A stretch of DNA of 64,000 nucleotides, taken from assembly GCF_001690985.1 (NCBI RefSeq), contig NZ_MAJS01000005.1, positions 62,001 to 126,000 of the forward strand. The letters run 5' to 3'. Positions 49,276 through 58,517 of the stretch are shown piece after piece (position 1 is the stretch's first letter; each line of letters starts with the position of its first letter). The stretch comes from Aliivibrio sp. 1S175. GTDB taxonomy: Bacteria; Pseudomonadota; Gammaproteobacteria; Enterobacterales; Vibrionaceae. A program made the translations under genes and the position numbers. The notes under the pieces were generated by a model. That model did not search any database and had not been told where the DNA came from. It saw only the letters and a list, made by a program, of their open reading frames with translations.

Positions 49276-49680
49276 GGCTATACGCTGCGCTAACTAGAGA
49301 CTAGAACGCTTCGCTTCTATAAGAGCTAAAGAACTAGAATTCAGATCGCTTCGCTTGCAGAGTTCAGAGGTACTCGCTTTTAGCTTTTAGCTCCTCCCCC
49401 TTACTAAGGGGGAGGCTGGGAGGGGGTCAAGAACTAACAGCGAATTAATTAAGTTAGCTATGAACTCAATTCCAGCTTCATCGCAATGACCCCTCCCTAA
49501 CCCTCCCCTTATTAAGGGGAGGGAACTGTATTGCGCACACTGCAAGCAAAGTGATCTAAATTCTAGCTCTTCCACTTTTGCTCTTATAGAAGCGAAGCGG
49601 TCTAGTTAACGCAGCGTATAGCCTCTAGTTTCCTCATCCCACGGCAATCACAACGATCTCCTCTGAACTCAGCTCTAAAA
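49276..49680. repeat. Large composite repeat between comF and xanP
   Basis: Order: A (GGCTATACGCTGCGCTAAC), B (AATTCAGATCGCTTCGCTTG...AGAGTTCAGAGG), D (CTCCCCCTTACTAAGGGGGAG, 49393; then GGGAGGGGGTC), spacer, inverted D (CCCTCCCTAACCCTCCCC; AAGGGGAGGG near 49515), degenerate inverted B, inverted A (AGAAGCGAAGCGGTCTAG; CGTATAGCCTCTAG). It is the most complete nested array in the window. No gene is seen in it. Confidence 0.85.
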
Positions 49681-49686
49681 AACCAC

Positions 49687-49702
49687 AAGCAAACGATTGC
49701 TT
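49687..49702. promoter_or_regulatory. PurR-type operator upstream of xanP
   Basis: AAGCAAACGATTGCTT matches the PurR consensus ACGCAAACGTTTGCNT at the central GCAAACG-TTGC positions and is a near palindrome. It lies 172 bases upstream of the purine permease start, a sensible target for purine repression. Confidence 0.75.
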
Positions 49703-49874
49703 TTTGCTTTTTTATCCGTAGAATACCGTCCCAATTGATTAAGCACTCATTTAATCAATCAACCCCAACAGAGACAGGTTCTGATTAACAGCAATCACAG
49801 ATTGACCCCTTCTCACTTCATGCTCCCATTCAGCGAACCATGAAGACAACGTTATACAATTAGGAATATCGGCC

Positions 49875-51266
49875 ATGACCGTTAAAAATAACACTACAAA
49901 ACCATCTGAACTGATTTATCAATTAGATGAGCGTCCACCGCTACCGCAAACTTTATTTGCTGCACTTCAGCATTTATTGGCGATGTTTGTCGCGATTATT
50001 ACTCCCTCTCTGATCATTTGTCAGACGCTTGGTGTTCCAGCAGCAGAAACTAATACCATCATTAGTATGTCTCTATTCGCTTCTGGTATTTCTTCTTTTA
50101 TTCAAATCAAAACCTTTGGTCCTATTGGTTCTGGTCTTCTTTCTGTTCAAGGCACAAGCTTTAATTTCTTAGGTCCAATCATTGGTGCAGGTCTAGCACT
50201 TAAAGCGGGGGGCGCTGATGTTCCAACAATGATGGCTGCCATTTTCGGTACTATCTTAGTGGCGTCGACTGCTGAAATCTTCCTTTCTCGTGTACTTGAA
50301 TACGCTCAAAAAATCATTACTCCATTAGTGTCTGGCATTGTTGTGACATTAATTGGTTTAACGCTTATCCAAGTTGGCCTTGTGTCAATGGGTGGTGGTT
50401 ACTCTGCAATGGGTGATGGCACATTTGGTAGCTTAGATAAACTGGCGTTGGCTGGTACGGTATTACTTATCATAGTGGTGCTTAACCGCTCTACTAACCC
50501 TTACCTGCGTATGGCTTCTATCGTGATTGCGATGGCGGTAGGGACAATAGCGGCATGGGCAATGGGTATGCTCAATACCAATATGACTCATGACGCTGAA
50601 CTAATTGCTCTGCCAATTCCAATGCAATATGGCTTAAGCTTTGATTGGTCTTTGTTTATTCCTCTGGTTCTGATTTTCTTAATCACCGCACTAGAAGCGA
50701 TTGGCGATATTACCGCAACCTCTGAAGTATCAGGCCAACCAGTAAAAGGCCCTGTTTACATCAAGCGTATTAAAGGCGGTGTATTAGCCGATGGCCTTAA
50801 CTCTGCTATTGCAGCCGCATTCAACAGTTTCCCTAACTCTACTTTCAGCCAAAACAACGGCGTAATTTTGCTAACAGGGGTTGCTAGTCGTTATGTGGGT
50901 TACTTCATTGCAGGTATGTTAGTTATCCTTGGTCTATTCCCTGGTGTTGCAAGCTTTGTTCAAGTGATTCCTGAGCCTGTACTTGGCGGCGCTACGATTG
51001 TGATGTTCGGTACGATTGCGGCGGCGGGTGTGCGTATTATCTCTCGTGTTGATCTAGACCGTCGTGCCATCTTAATCATGGCAATGTCTTTCTCTATGGG
51101 CCTTGGTTTGGCACAAAAACCTGAAATCCTTCAGTTCATGCCTGAGATGATTAAAAACATTTTCTCATCCGGCGTAACGGCGGGTGGTGTGACGGCGATT
51201 CTTCTGAATATTATTCTTCCAAGCAGTGAAGTGTTTGAAGAAGAGAAAGAAGAAGCGAAGATCTAA
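49875..51266 (+). CDS. xanP: Xanthine permease (NCS2/NAT family)
   Basis: 463-residue inner-membrane proton symporter with about 14 membrane segments. The NAT signature reads [18 protein letters not shown] (about 325-342), the version found in XanP/XanQ rather than Ura[16 protein letters not shown] and [17 protein letters not shown] are other family blocks. The length equals E. coli XanP. A PurR-like operator lies upstream and a strong terminator downstream. Confidence 0.9.
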   Translation: MTVKNNTTKPSELIYQLDERPPLPQTLFAALQHLLAMFVAIITPSLIICQTLGVPAAETNTIISMSLFASGISSFIQIKTFGPIGSGLLSVQGTSFNFLGPIIGAGLALKAGGADVPTMMAAIFGTILVASTAEIFLSRVLEYAQKIITPLVSGIVVTLIGLTLIQVGLVSMGGGYSAMGDGTFGSLDKLALAGTVLLIIVVLNRSTNPYLRMASIVIAMAVGTIAAWAMGMLNTNMTHDAELIALPIPMQYGLSFDWSLFIPLVLIFLITALEAIGDITATSEVSGQPVKGPVYIKRIKGGVLADGLNSAIAAAFNSFPNSTFSQNNGVILLTGVASRYVGYFIAGMLVILGLFPGVASFVQVIPEPVLGGATIVMFGTIAAAGVRIISRVDLDRRAILIMAMSFSMGLGLAQKPEILQFMPEMIKNIFSSGVTAGGVTAILLNIILPSSEVFEEEKEEAKI

Positions 51267-51279
51267 GAGCAGAGGCGAG

Positions 51280-51521
51280 ATACGAGTACGCTTCGCTCGA
51301 GGGACGAGTAAAAAAAGACCGCAGATGATTATCGTCTGCGGTCTTTTTTATGTTTGGGAGGAAAGAGCTAGAGGCTATACGCTGCGCTAACTAGAAACTA
51401 TAAGAGCACGTATCTCTTAGGTTTCAGGTGTACTCGCTTTTGATTTTCCTGAAACCTTCGCTTTTGCTCTTCCTCGCCCCTCGAGCGAAGCGTCCTCGAA
51501 TCCAGTCCCTGCTATCCCCTT
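51280..51521. repeat. Intergenic repeat around the xanP terminator
   Basis: Module C half (GAGTACGCTTCGCTCGAGGG, 51288-51306) before the terminator, then A (AGCTAGAGGCTATACGCTGC), TTTCAGG inverted pairs, and inverted C (CTTCCTCGCCCCTCGAGCG near 51466) to the envZ stop. Confidence 0.8.
51312..51349 (+). terminator. Rho-independent terminator of xanP
   Basis: AAAAAGACCGCAGATGA, short loop, TCGTCTGCGGTCTTTTTT. Perfect long stem with T tract; the A-run on the other side makes it bidirectional. Confidence 0.95.
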
Positions 51522-52829
51522 TTATTTCCCAAGCGGAAACATGACTTGAACCTTCAATCCACCTTCACGACGATTCGCTAAACTCACGTCACCTTGATGC
51601 TGGCCAACAATACGTTTTACGATCGCCAAGCCTAAACCGGTGCCTTCACTTCCTCGCGCCGTATCACCACGGGTAAAAGGTTCAAACACGGACTCTAATT
51701 GCGCTTCATCAATACCTGGGCCGTTATCTTCAATGATAACCCACGCGGTTTTGTGATCGGCTGATACTCGCGTAGAAACTGAAATCCAATCACCACCATA
51801 ACGAATGGCGTTTACGACTAAATTGGTGACAACACGCTTAATCGCTACCCCATTACCATGAATAGATTTAGGTATATCCACCAAGTTGGTTTTGATTTCG
51901 CGCTCATAACCACCTTCAGCTAAAATGACCTCATTAACGATGGTATTCAAATCAACATCAATAAAATCTTGTGTCGCTGCCGGCTTCAGATAATCCATAA
52001 ACTGACCGATAATCTCATTACACTCTTCAGTATCTTTAATCATGCTTTCAGCTAAATAATCATCTTCTGGTGACATCATCTCAGTGGCTAAGCGAATACG
52101 AGTTAATGGGGTTCGAATATCGTGACTCACCCCTGCCATTAATAACGCTCTGTCTTGCTCTAATTGCTGAATTCCTTTCGACATTTGATTAAAAGCACGC
52201 GTTACCGCTTGAATTTCTGAGGCTCCTCTTTCAGGTAATAGCTCTGGGATCTCTCCTTTACCCACCTTGCGAGCAGCTGTTTGCAGCGCCATTAATGGCC
52301 GGTTCTGAATCCGTATAAACGCCCAACCACCAAGAATAACTAATAAAGCAATAAACAGACTGTTTCTAAATAGCGGGGCAAAATCCTCTTCTTGCAGCTC
52401 TGAAAGTGGGATCCGCATATAAAACTGAGGCATCGCATCACTCTTCATCCATAATACATAGCTATCAGAGCCGAGTATCAAGCGTACTTCTGTTGGCGAG
52501 TTAAGCTCTTGCGACATCTCTTCACTTAAAAAATCTACCGGGCTGGCTTCGTAATACTCTTTCATTTCAGGATCATGTTCATCATGAAGACTGACGCCAA
52601 GCTGCTCTAATAATTGACGACGCAATGGTTGTCCTAACTGCACATTTTTACCACTTTTAAGCGTGACATCTTCAGCCAGCATTAAGCGCACTTCATAAGC
52701 GAGAATACGGTTGAATTGCTGCAAACTTGGTAATAACGCGTAGTTAAATACCGCAAGGTAAGAGAATATTTGACTGGCTATAAGGAGTGAGGCGAGAAGT
52801 AATAGTGTTCTGGCGAAGGTACTTTTCAT
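51522..52829 (-). CDS. envZ: Osmosensor histidine kinase EnvZ
   Basis: 435 residues: TM1 about 8-28, periplasmic domain to about 155, TM2 about 156-173, HAMP, DHp box [13 protein letters not shown] with phospho-acceptor His236, N box [13 protein letters not shown]1 DNGPGID and G2 [12 protein letters not shown]. Partner of OmpR. It is separated from ompR by 358 bases of repeats, whereas the E. coli genes overlap. Its stop is followed within a few bases by module C. Confidence 0.95.
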   Translation of the reverse strand: MKSTFARTLLLLASLLIASQIFSYLAVFNYALLPSLQQFNRILAYEVRLMLAEDVTLKSGKNVQLGQPLRRQLLEQLGVSLHDEHDPEMKEYYEASPVDFLSEEMSQELNSPTEVRLILGSDSYVLWMKSDAMPQFYMRIPLSELQEEDFAPLFRNSLFIALLVILGGWAFIRIQNRPLMALQTAARKVGKGEIPELLPERGASEIQAVTRAFNQMSKGIQQLEQDRALLMAGVSHDIRTPLTRIRLATEMMSPEDDYLAESMIKDTEECNEIIGQFMDYLKPAATQDFIDVDLNTIVNEVILAEGGYEREIKTNLVDIPKSIHGNGVAIKRVVTNLVVNAIRYGGDWISVSTRVSADHKTAWVIIEDNGPGIDEAQLESVFEPFTRGDTARGSEGTGLGLAIVKRIVGQHQGDVSLANRREGGLKVQVMFPLGK

Positions 52830-53187
52830 GGGCGTTCTCTGTTTAATGATGAATTTTAAGAGAGCTAGAGACTATACGCTGCGCTAGCTAGAAACTATAA
52901 GAGCAAGTATGGCTGGTGTGACTTTAGGTTTCAGGACGCTTCGCTTGCAGGGTTCAGAGGTGGATGTTGTTATCACAGCGACAAAGAAGGATTCTCCCCC
53001 CCTTTATCGCTATAACGATGAGATCGACATAGTTAATATAAGGGGAGGAACTGTATTTTACACGCTGCAATTACAACACTCTAAATTCTAGATCTTCCGC
53101 TTTTGACCTTATAGGAGCGAAGCGTTCCAGTTAGCGCAGCGTATAGTTTCTAGTTCTTTACCTGAATCCTCGACTCTCGTCCCTTCT
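52830..53187. repeat. Composite repeat array splitting ompR and envZ
   Basis: From envZ outwards: A (AGCTAGAGACTATACGCTGC, 52863), B (TTCAGGACGCTTCGCTTGCA ... GGGTTCAGAGG, 52930-52962), D (CCCCCCTTTATCGC; AAGGGGAGG near 53040), degenerate B, inverted A (AGGAGCGAAGCG; CGTATAGTTTCTAG), inverted C (CCTCGACTCTCGTCCC) ending at the ompR stop. No gene was supported. Confidence 0.85.
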
Positions 53188-53907
53188 CTATCCCTCTGCA
53201 CCATCCGGTACAAACACATAACCCAATCCCCATACCGTTTGAATATAACGAGGGCGACTTGGATCCTCTTCAATCATACGACGAAGACGAGAAATTTGAA
53301 CATCGATAGAACGTTCCATTGCTGAATATTCACGGCCACGAGCCATGTTCATCAACTTATCACGTGACATAGGTTCACGCATATTCGTTACTAATGATTT
53401 AAGTACCGCGAATTCACCCGATGTTAATGGCATCGGTTCTTCATTACGGAACATCTCACGCGTGCCTAAATTTAGACGGAAATCGCCAAACTCAACCACT
53501 TTATCTTCAGCACTTGGCGCACCTGGCGCTTCAATAACTTGACGACGTAATACCGCTCGAATACGAGCTAATAACTCGCGCGGATTAAATGGTTTCGGTA
53601 GATAATCATCTGCACCAACTTCTAAACCAACAATACGATCAATCTCATCGCCTTTTGCCGTCAGCATTAAAATTGGCAGCATGTTGTTATTACTACGTAA
53701 ACGACGACAAATAGATAGTCCATCTTCGCCTGGTAACATTAAGTCCAATACCATTAAGTGAAACGTTTCTCGTGCTAGCAGACGATCCATTTGTTCACTA
53801 TTTGCAACACTACGAACTTGGAAGCCTTGCTCTGATAAATAACGCTCTAACAAAGAACGAAGGCGAGCATCATCATCAACAACTAAAATCTTATGGTTTT
53901 CTTGCAT
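53188..53907 (-). CDS. ompR: Response regulator OmpR
   Basis: 239 residues: receiver domain with acidic pocket DDD (11-13), phospho-acceptor Asp55 (LMVLDLMLPG) and Lys in TAKGDE, then a winged-helix Trans_reg_C domain (LTSGEFAVLKSLV ... RDKLMNMARGREYSAMERSID ... YIQTVWGLGYVFVP). Controls porins in response to osmolarity. The TAG stop lies directly against module C repeat. Confidence 0.97.
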   Translation of the reverse strand: MQENHKILVVDDDARLRSLLERYLSEQGFQVRSVANSEQMDRLLARETFHLMVLDLMLPGEDGLSICRRLRSNNNMLPILMLTAKGDEIDRIVGLEVGADDYLPKPFNPRELLARIRAVLRRQVIEAPGAPSAEDKVVEFGDFRLNLGTREMFRNEEPMPLTSGEFAVLKSLVTNMREPMSRDKLMNMARGREYSAMERSIDVQISRLRRMIEEDPSRPRYIQTVWGLGYVFVPDGAEG

Positions 53908-54029
53908 GGGCTTAACCTCAATATATGTCTTATTTCAGTTTACTCGTTACTTTTACAAAAAGTACGCTTTAATCGATAAAAATGAGAAGTAAAATTGTTA
54001 CGTTTTATGTGTAACTTTATACATTATGC

Positions 54030-54058
54030 AAAAAAATAGCCGACATTCAGCCAGCTAT
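54030..54058 (-). terminator. Terminator after pyrE
   Basis: Minus strand: TAGCTGGC, loop TGAAT, GTCGGCTA (two wobble pairs), then TTTTTTT. Lies about 33 bases after the pyrE stop and before ompR. Confidence 0.8.
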
Positions 54059-54090
54059 ACTACTATTATCATTGATCAATACGACTGGTA

Positions 54091-54732
54091 TTAAATACCA
54101 AACTCAGCACGGTACGCTTTTACAGATTCAAGTTGCTCAACATTGCCACCTTTCTCTTCTAAGAAAGAGATAAGGTCAGTTAAGCTTACAATTGAGATAA
54201 TTGAACAACCAAAATCACGCTCTACTTCTTGAATCGCAGATAATTCGCCTTTGCCTTTTTCTTGGCGATCGATTGCTACAAGAACACCGGCAAGATCAGC
54301 ACCGTTTGCTTGGATAATTTCCATTGATTCACGGATTGCAGTACCTGCTGTGATCACATCATCAACCAACATGATACGACCTTCAAGTGCACTACCGACT
54401 AAGTTGCCACCTTCACCGTGATTTTTTGCTTCTTTACGGTTAAAGCAATATGGCTTATCTGTATCGTGGTGGTCAGCCAATGCAACCGCTGTTGTCGTTG
54501 CAATTGGAATGCCTTTGTATGCAGGACCAAATAACACATCATAATCAATACCTGATTCAACTAATGCCGCGGCATAGAAACGACCTAAACGTGCTAGATC
54601 ACGACCGGTATTAAATAGACCAGCGTTGAAAAAATATGGGCTTATACGGCCAGACTTTAAAGTAAACTCACCAAACTTTAGGACTTCTTTCTCAAGGGCA
54701 AATTCAATAAACTCACGCTGGTATGCTTTCAT
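54091..54732 (-). CDS. pyrE: Orotate phosphoribosyltransferase
   Basis: Makes orotidine-5-P from orotate and PRPP. 213 residues from ATG 54732 ([13 protein letters not shown]); an ATG two codons earlier (54738) is in frame but GAGA spacing suits 54732. PRPP loop [14 protein letters not shown] (about 121-134), FGPAYKGI substrate loop. Downstream of rph with an attenuator between. Confidence 0.96.
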   Translation of the reverse strand: MKAYQREFIEFALEKEVLKFGEFTLKSGRISPYFFNAGLFNTGRDLARLGRFYAAALVESGIDYDVLFGPAYKGIPIATTTAVALADHHDTDKPYCFNRKEAKNHGEGGNLVGSALEGRIMLVDDVITAGTAIRESMEIIQANGADLAGVLVAIDRQEKGKGELSAIQEVERDFGCSIISIVSLTDLISFLEEKGGNVEQLESVKAYRAEFGI

Positions 54733-54785
54733 CTTCATTCTCTCTTTTTGGTTAATAATTTATAACTTTCAAATCGGTAAAGCTG

Positions 54786-54893
54786 CATTAGAGTTCAGAT
54801 CGGTCGCAAGCTCCCTTGCAGAGTTCAGAGGTGAACGTGGTGATTACAGCGCCCGCCTCTGAATTCTGCAAGCGAAGCGATCTGAACTCTGCT
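54786..54893. repeat. Inverted module B pair between rph and pyrE
   Basis: GAGTTCAGATCGGTCGCAAG ... CAGAGTTCAGAGG (54791-54831), short centre, CCTCTGAATTCTGCAAGCG ... GATCTGAACTCTGC (54856-54892). Forms a long imperfect stem in the leader of pyrE, downstream of the attenuator. Confidence 0.85.
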
Positions 54894-54903
54894 CTTAAAA
54901 TAC

Positions 54904-54933
54904 ATAAAAAAATAGCCCCTGAATCAGGAGCCA
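54904..54933 (-). terminator. pyrE attenuator terminator
   Basis: Minus strand: GCTCCTG, loop ATT, CAGGGGC, then TATTTTTTT. Starts about 15 bases after the rph stop. In E. coli a terminator in the same place is relieved by coupled translation of rph when UTP is low. Confidence 0.8.
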
Positions 54934-54945
54934 TTAAAAAATCAA

Positions 54946-55662
54946 TTATTCGGCCAACGCCGCTTTCTGCTGCTCAATGATATCATTGATGCCCTGTTGC
55001 GCCAGAGCCAGCATATCTAACAATTCCTGATGAGAGAACGGCGCTTCTTCTGCCGTGCCTTGCACTTCAATCATCTTACCGTCTTCCATCATTACGACGT
55101 TCATGTCGGTATCAGCGGCTGAATCTTCTAAATACTCAAGGTCACAAATCGCTTCACCTTTATAGATACCAACAGAAACAGCAGCAACGTGCCCTTTCAT
55201 TGGGTTCTTTTTCAGTTTGCCTGATGCGATCATGTGGTTGATAGCGTCAGCTAATGCCACACTTGCGCCTGTAATAGACGCAGTACGTGTACCACCATCC
55301 GCTTGGATAACATCACAATCGACCGTGATCATTTGCTCACCTAGCGCTTCTAGGTCAACAGCAGCACGAAGGCTACGAGCGATCAGACGTTGGATTTCCA
55401 TCGTACGGCCGCCTTGTTTACCACTTGCTGCTTCACGACGGTTACGTGTATGTGTTGCACGAGGTAGCATGCCGTATTCAGCCGTTACCCAACCTTTACC
55501 TTTGCCTTTTAACCAGCGAGGAACATTTTCTTCAACACTTGCAGTACAAATTACTTTTGTATTACCAAATTCAACTAATACAGACCCTTCTGCGTGTGCA
55601 GTAAAGTGACGAGTAATCGTAATTGGACGGACTTGCTGAGCTGTTCTTCCGCTTGGACGCAT
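54946..55662 (-). CDS. rph: Ribonuclease PH
   Basis: Phosphorolytic 3' tRNA maturase and, in E. coli, the leader cistron for pyrE. 238 residues from [13 protein letters not shown] (ATG 55662); the open frame extends 17 codons further without conservation. [32 protein letters not shown] and the phosphate-site [12 protein letters not shown] are present. Full length, so it should be enzymatically active. Divergent from yicC. Confidence 0.97.
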   Translation of the reverse strand: MRPSGRTAQQVRPITITRHFTAHAEGSVLVEFGNTKVICTASVEENVPRWLKGKGKGWVTAEYGMLPRATHTRNRREAASGKQGGRTMEIQRLIARSLRAAVDLEALGEQMITVDCDVIQADGGTRTASITGASVALADAINHMIASGKLKKNPMKGHVAAVSVGIYKGEAICDLEYLEDSAADTDMNVVMMEDGKMIEVQGTAEEAPFSHQELLDMLALAQQGINDIIEQQKAALAE

Positions 55663-55848
55663 GGCAGATACCTTGATTATGACAAATTGTCGGCGATTAT
55701 ACCGAACTCCCATAATAAAGCATAGCGTCTGTTTTCTTCTCTCATTTACTTACACAGATTGCTATTACTTCCTAAAGCGCTTATCTGCTATAGTAGCGCC
55801 AACATTTTTATGCATCATCCTTCCTATTGATGATTTGAGGACGCTTAC

Positions 55849-56712
55849 ATGATCTACAGTATGACAGCTTACGCACGCCGCGAAGTAAAAGGCGATTGGG
55901 GTACGGCAGTGTGGGAAATCCGCTCTGTAAACCAACGTTACTTAGAAACTTACTTCCGTATGCCAGAACAATTTCGTGGTTTAGAGCCTGTATTACGTGA
56001 GCGTTTTCGTAAGCGCCTTGCTCGCGGTAAAGTAGAATGCCACCTACGTTTTGAATCAAACAACGCAGCAAGCAGCGAATTAAGAATCAATGAAGACCTA
56101 GCTCGCCAAGTAATTAAAGCGGCGCAGTGGGTAAAAACTGAATCTGGCGAAGGCGGTATTAACCCTTTCCAAGTTCTGCAATGGCAAGGTGTAATGGAAG
56201 CGCCAGAGCAAGATTTCGATTCAATCAATAAAGAACTATTGGCGGAATTTGAACTGGCTGTGAATGATTTTGTTGAAGCCCGTGCAAGCGAAGGCGAAAA
56301 CATGAAGGCATTGATCGTTCAGCGTTTAGATGCGATCACTGAAGAAGCAGCGAAAGTTCGTGCACGTATGCCTGAGATTTTAGAATGGCAACGTAACCGT
56401 CTTTTGACTAAATTTGAAGATGCGAAAATTGAATTAGATTCTTCTCGTGTTGAACAAGAGCTTATCCTTCTTGCTCAAAAATCTGACGTAGCTGAAGAGC
56501 TTGACCGTTTAGATTCACATGTGAAAGAAACAACGAATGTGATGAAGAAAGGCGGCGCTTGTGGCCGTAAACTTGATTTCATGATGCAAGAATTTAACCG
56601 TGAAGCGAACACGCTAGCGTCTAAATCTATCAGCACAGATGTAACGGCGTCTGGCGTTGAGCTTAAAGTACTTATCGAACAAATGCGTGAGCAGATCCAG
56701 AACATTGAATAA
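55849..56712 (+). CDS. yicC: YicC family endoribonuclease
   Basis: 287 residues. Starts MIYSMTAYARREVKGDWG, has EIRSVNQRYLE, and ends with the diagnostic GRKLDFMMQEFNREANTLASKS. Recent work on E. coli YicC assigns RNase activity, including on small RNAs (from memory). Divergent from rph as in E. coli. Confidence 0.95.
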   Translation: MIYSMTAYARREVKGDWGTAVWEIRSVNQRYLETYFRMPEQFRGLEPVLRERFRKRLARGKVECHLRFESNNAASSELRINEDLARQVIKAAQWVKTESGEGGINPFQVLQWQGVMEAPEQDFDSINKELLAEFELAVNDFVEARASEGENMKALIVQRLDAITEEAAKVRARMPEILEWQRNRLLTKFEDAKIELDSSRVEQELILLAQKSDVAEELDRLDSHVKETTNVMKKGGACGRKLDFMMQEFNREANTLASKSISTDVTASGVELKVLIEQMREQIQNIE

Positions 56713-56737
56713 TCAGTTCTAATTGCGAACCATTAAA

Positions 56738-56766
56738 AAAGCCTCGTGGATAATCTACGAGGCTTT
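56738..56766. terminator. Bidirectional terminator between yicC and psiE
   Basis: AAAGCCTCGT, loop GGATAATCT, ACGAGGCTTT, with A-run before and T-rich after. Serves both convergent genes. Confidence 0.9.
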
Positions 56767-56794
56767 CTATTAAATACCAGAGTGTTAGCTCTGG

Positions 56795-57223
56795 TTACTC
56801 ATCATATTTCTTACTATTCTCATGCGCTTCGTACGGCCAATAATAATGCCCCGCTCGGATCAATAACGTTGCCGCAGCTAAAATAAAGGCGGCGAGCGCT
56901 AACCATACCACTAATACCGCATCCAACTCTTTCATACCCAACGTTATGTAACGAGCGATTGCCATCATTGCGATATAAATAGGGTAACGTACTGGGATCT
57001 TACCGTTCATCACAAATTGCTGCACCATGGCTAACACTTCAAGATAAATAAACATTAATAATATGTCTGTAAGTTGAATTTGTTGTTCTGCAAAAACATG
57101 TACAAATTCATTTACCATCGCAAACAAGGTCGCTAACGTAATCGCAACCAGCAATATGGCTTCTAATATATGGAATACTTTTAAGAAAGGTTTACTGAAC
57201 CCTTTAGGTAAATGAGAAGGCAT
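56795..57223 (-). CDS. psiE: PsiE family membrane protein
   Basis: 142 residues with four hydrophobic segments (ILEAILLVAITLATLFAMV; LLMFIYLEVLAMVQQFV; IYIAMMAIARYITLG; VVWLALAAFILAAATLLI). Matches the phosphate-starvation-inducible PsiE family, whose function is unknown. No Pho box was identified upstream. Confidence 0.88.
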   Translation of the reverse strand: MPSHLPKGFSKPFLKVFHILEAILLVAITLATLFAMVNEFVHVFAEQQIQLTDILLMFIYLEVLAMVQQFVMNGKIPVRYPIYIAMMAIARYITLGMKELDAVLVVWLALAAFILAAATLLIRAGHYYWPYEAHENSKKYDE

Positions 57224-57441
57224 GAGGCATTGTCCACCGTAATAACTATAATAAGGATATTAATTGTTTAAGCTCTAATGATAGTGCGAAGCAACGTTAA
57301 CACAAAATTATTATTTCAATTAGCGTATTTATTTCATTCAAATTAATTCTAGATTGTGCTATTCTTCGCCACCCAATTTTCTATGCTTCGCATTCATCTT
57401 TATTCTACGTTTAAAGCGTAATTTACAGAGAAATGCCATAA

Positions 57442-58083
<642 letters not shown>

Positions 58084-58191
58084 ATTCTTCGTATTTCTAT
58101 TAGTATCTTGTAACCCTAGCTAGAAACTTATACAGGTTACTTGTATACTTTCTCAACATATAACTATTTTTGTTAATAAATTGGAGTCCTC

Positions 58192-58464
58192 ATGGCACGT
58201 GTAACCGTTCAAGACGCAGTTGAAAAAATCGGCAACCGTTTCGACCTTGTTTTAGTTTCATCTCGTCGCGCACGTCAGCTACAAACTGGTGGTAAAGATG
58301 CGCTAGTGCCTGAAGAGAACGATAAAACAACTGTTATCGCTCTTCGTGAAATCGAAGAAGGCCTGATCACAAAAGATCTACTTGATGCTCGTGAACGTCA
58401 AGAGCAACAAGAGCAAGATGCCGCTGAACTAGCAGCAGTAAGCTCAATCACTCACAATCGTTAA
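58192..58464 (+). CDS. rpoZ: RNA polymerase omega subunit
   Basis: 90 residues: [27 protein letters not shown]-type [12 protein letters not shown] and EIEEGLI. GGAG ribosome-binding site at 58181-58184. An AT-rich dyad (TATAATCT..AGATTATA, 58468-58490) separates it from spoT. Confidence 0.98.
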   Translation: MARVTVQDAVEKIGNRFDLVLVSSRRARQLQTGGKDALVPEENDKTTVIALREIEEGLITKDLLDARERQEQQEQDAAELAAVSSITHNR

Positions 58465-58517
58465 TCTCTATAATCTTTTATAGATTATAAATTACAGCAA
58501 ACCTGACGGGGCGAAAT

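Noticed and set aside
49276-49680. Insertion sequence remnant
   Set aside because: No transposase coding remnant and no target-site duplication could be recognised; only repeat modules are present.
52909-53091. 60-residue open frame between ompR and envZ
   Set aside because: Composed entirely of repeat modules A, B and D; no ribosome-binding site.
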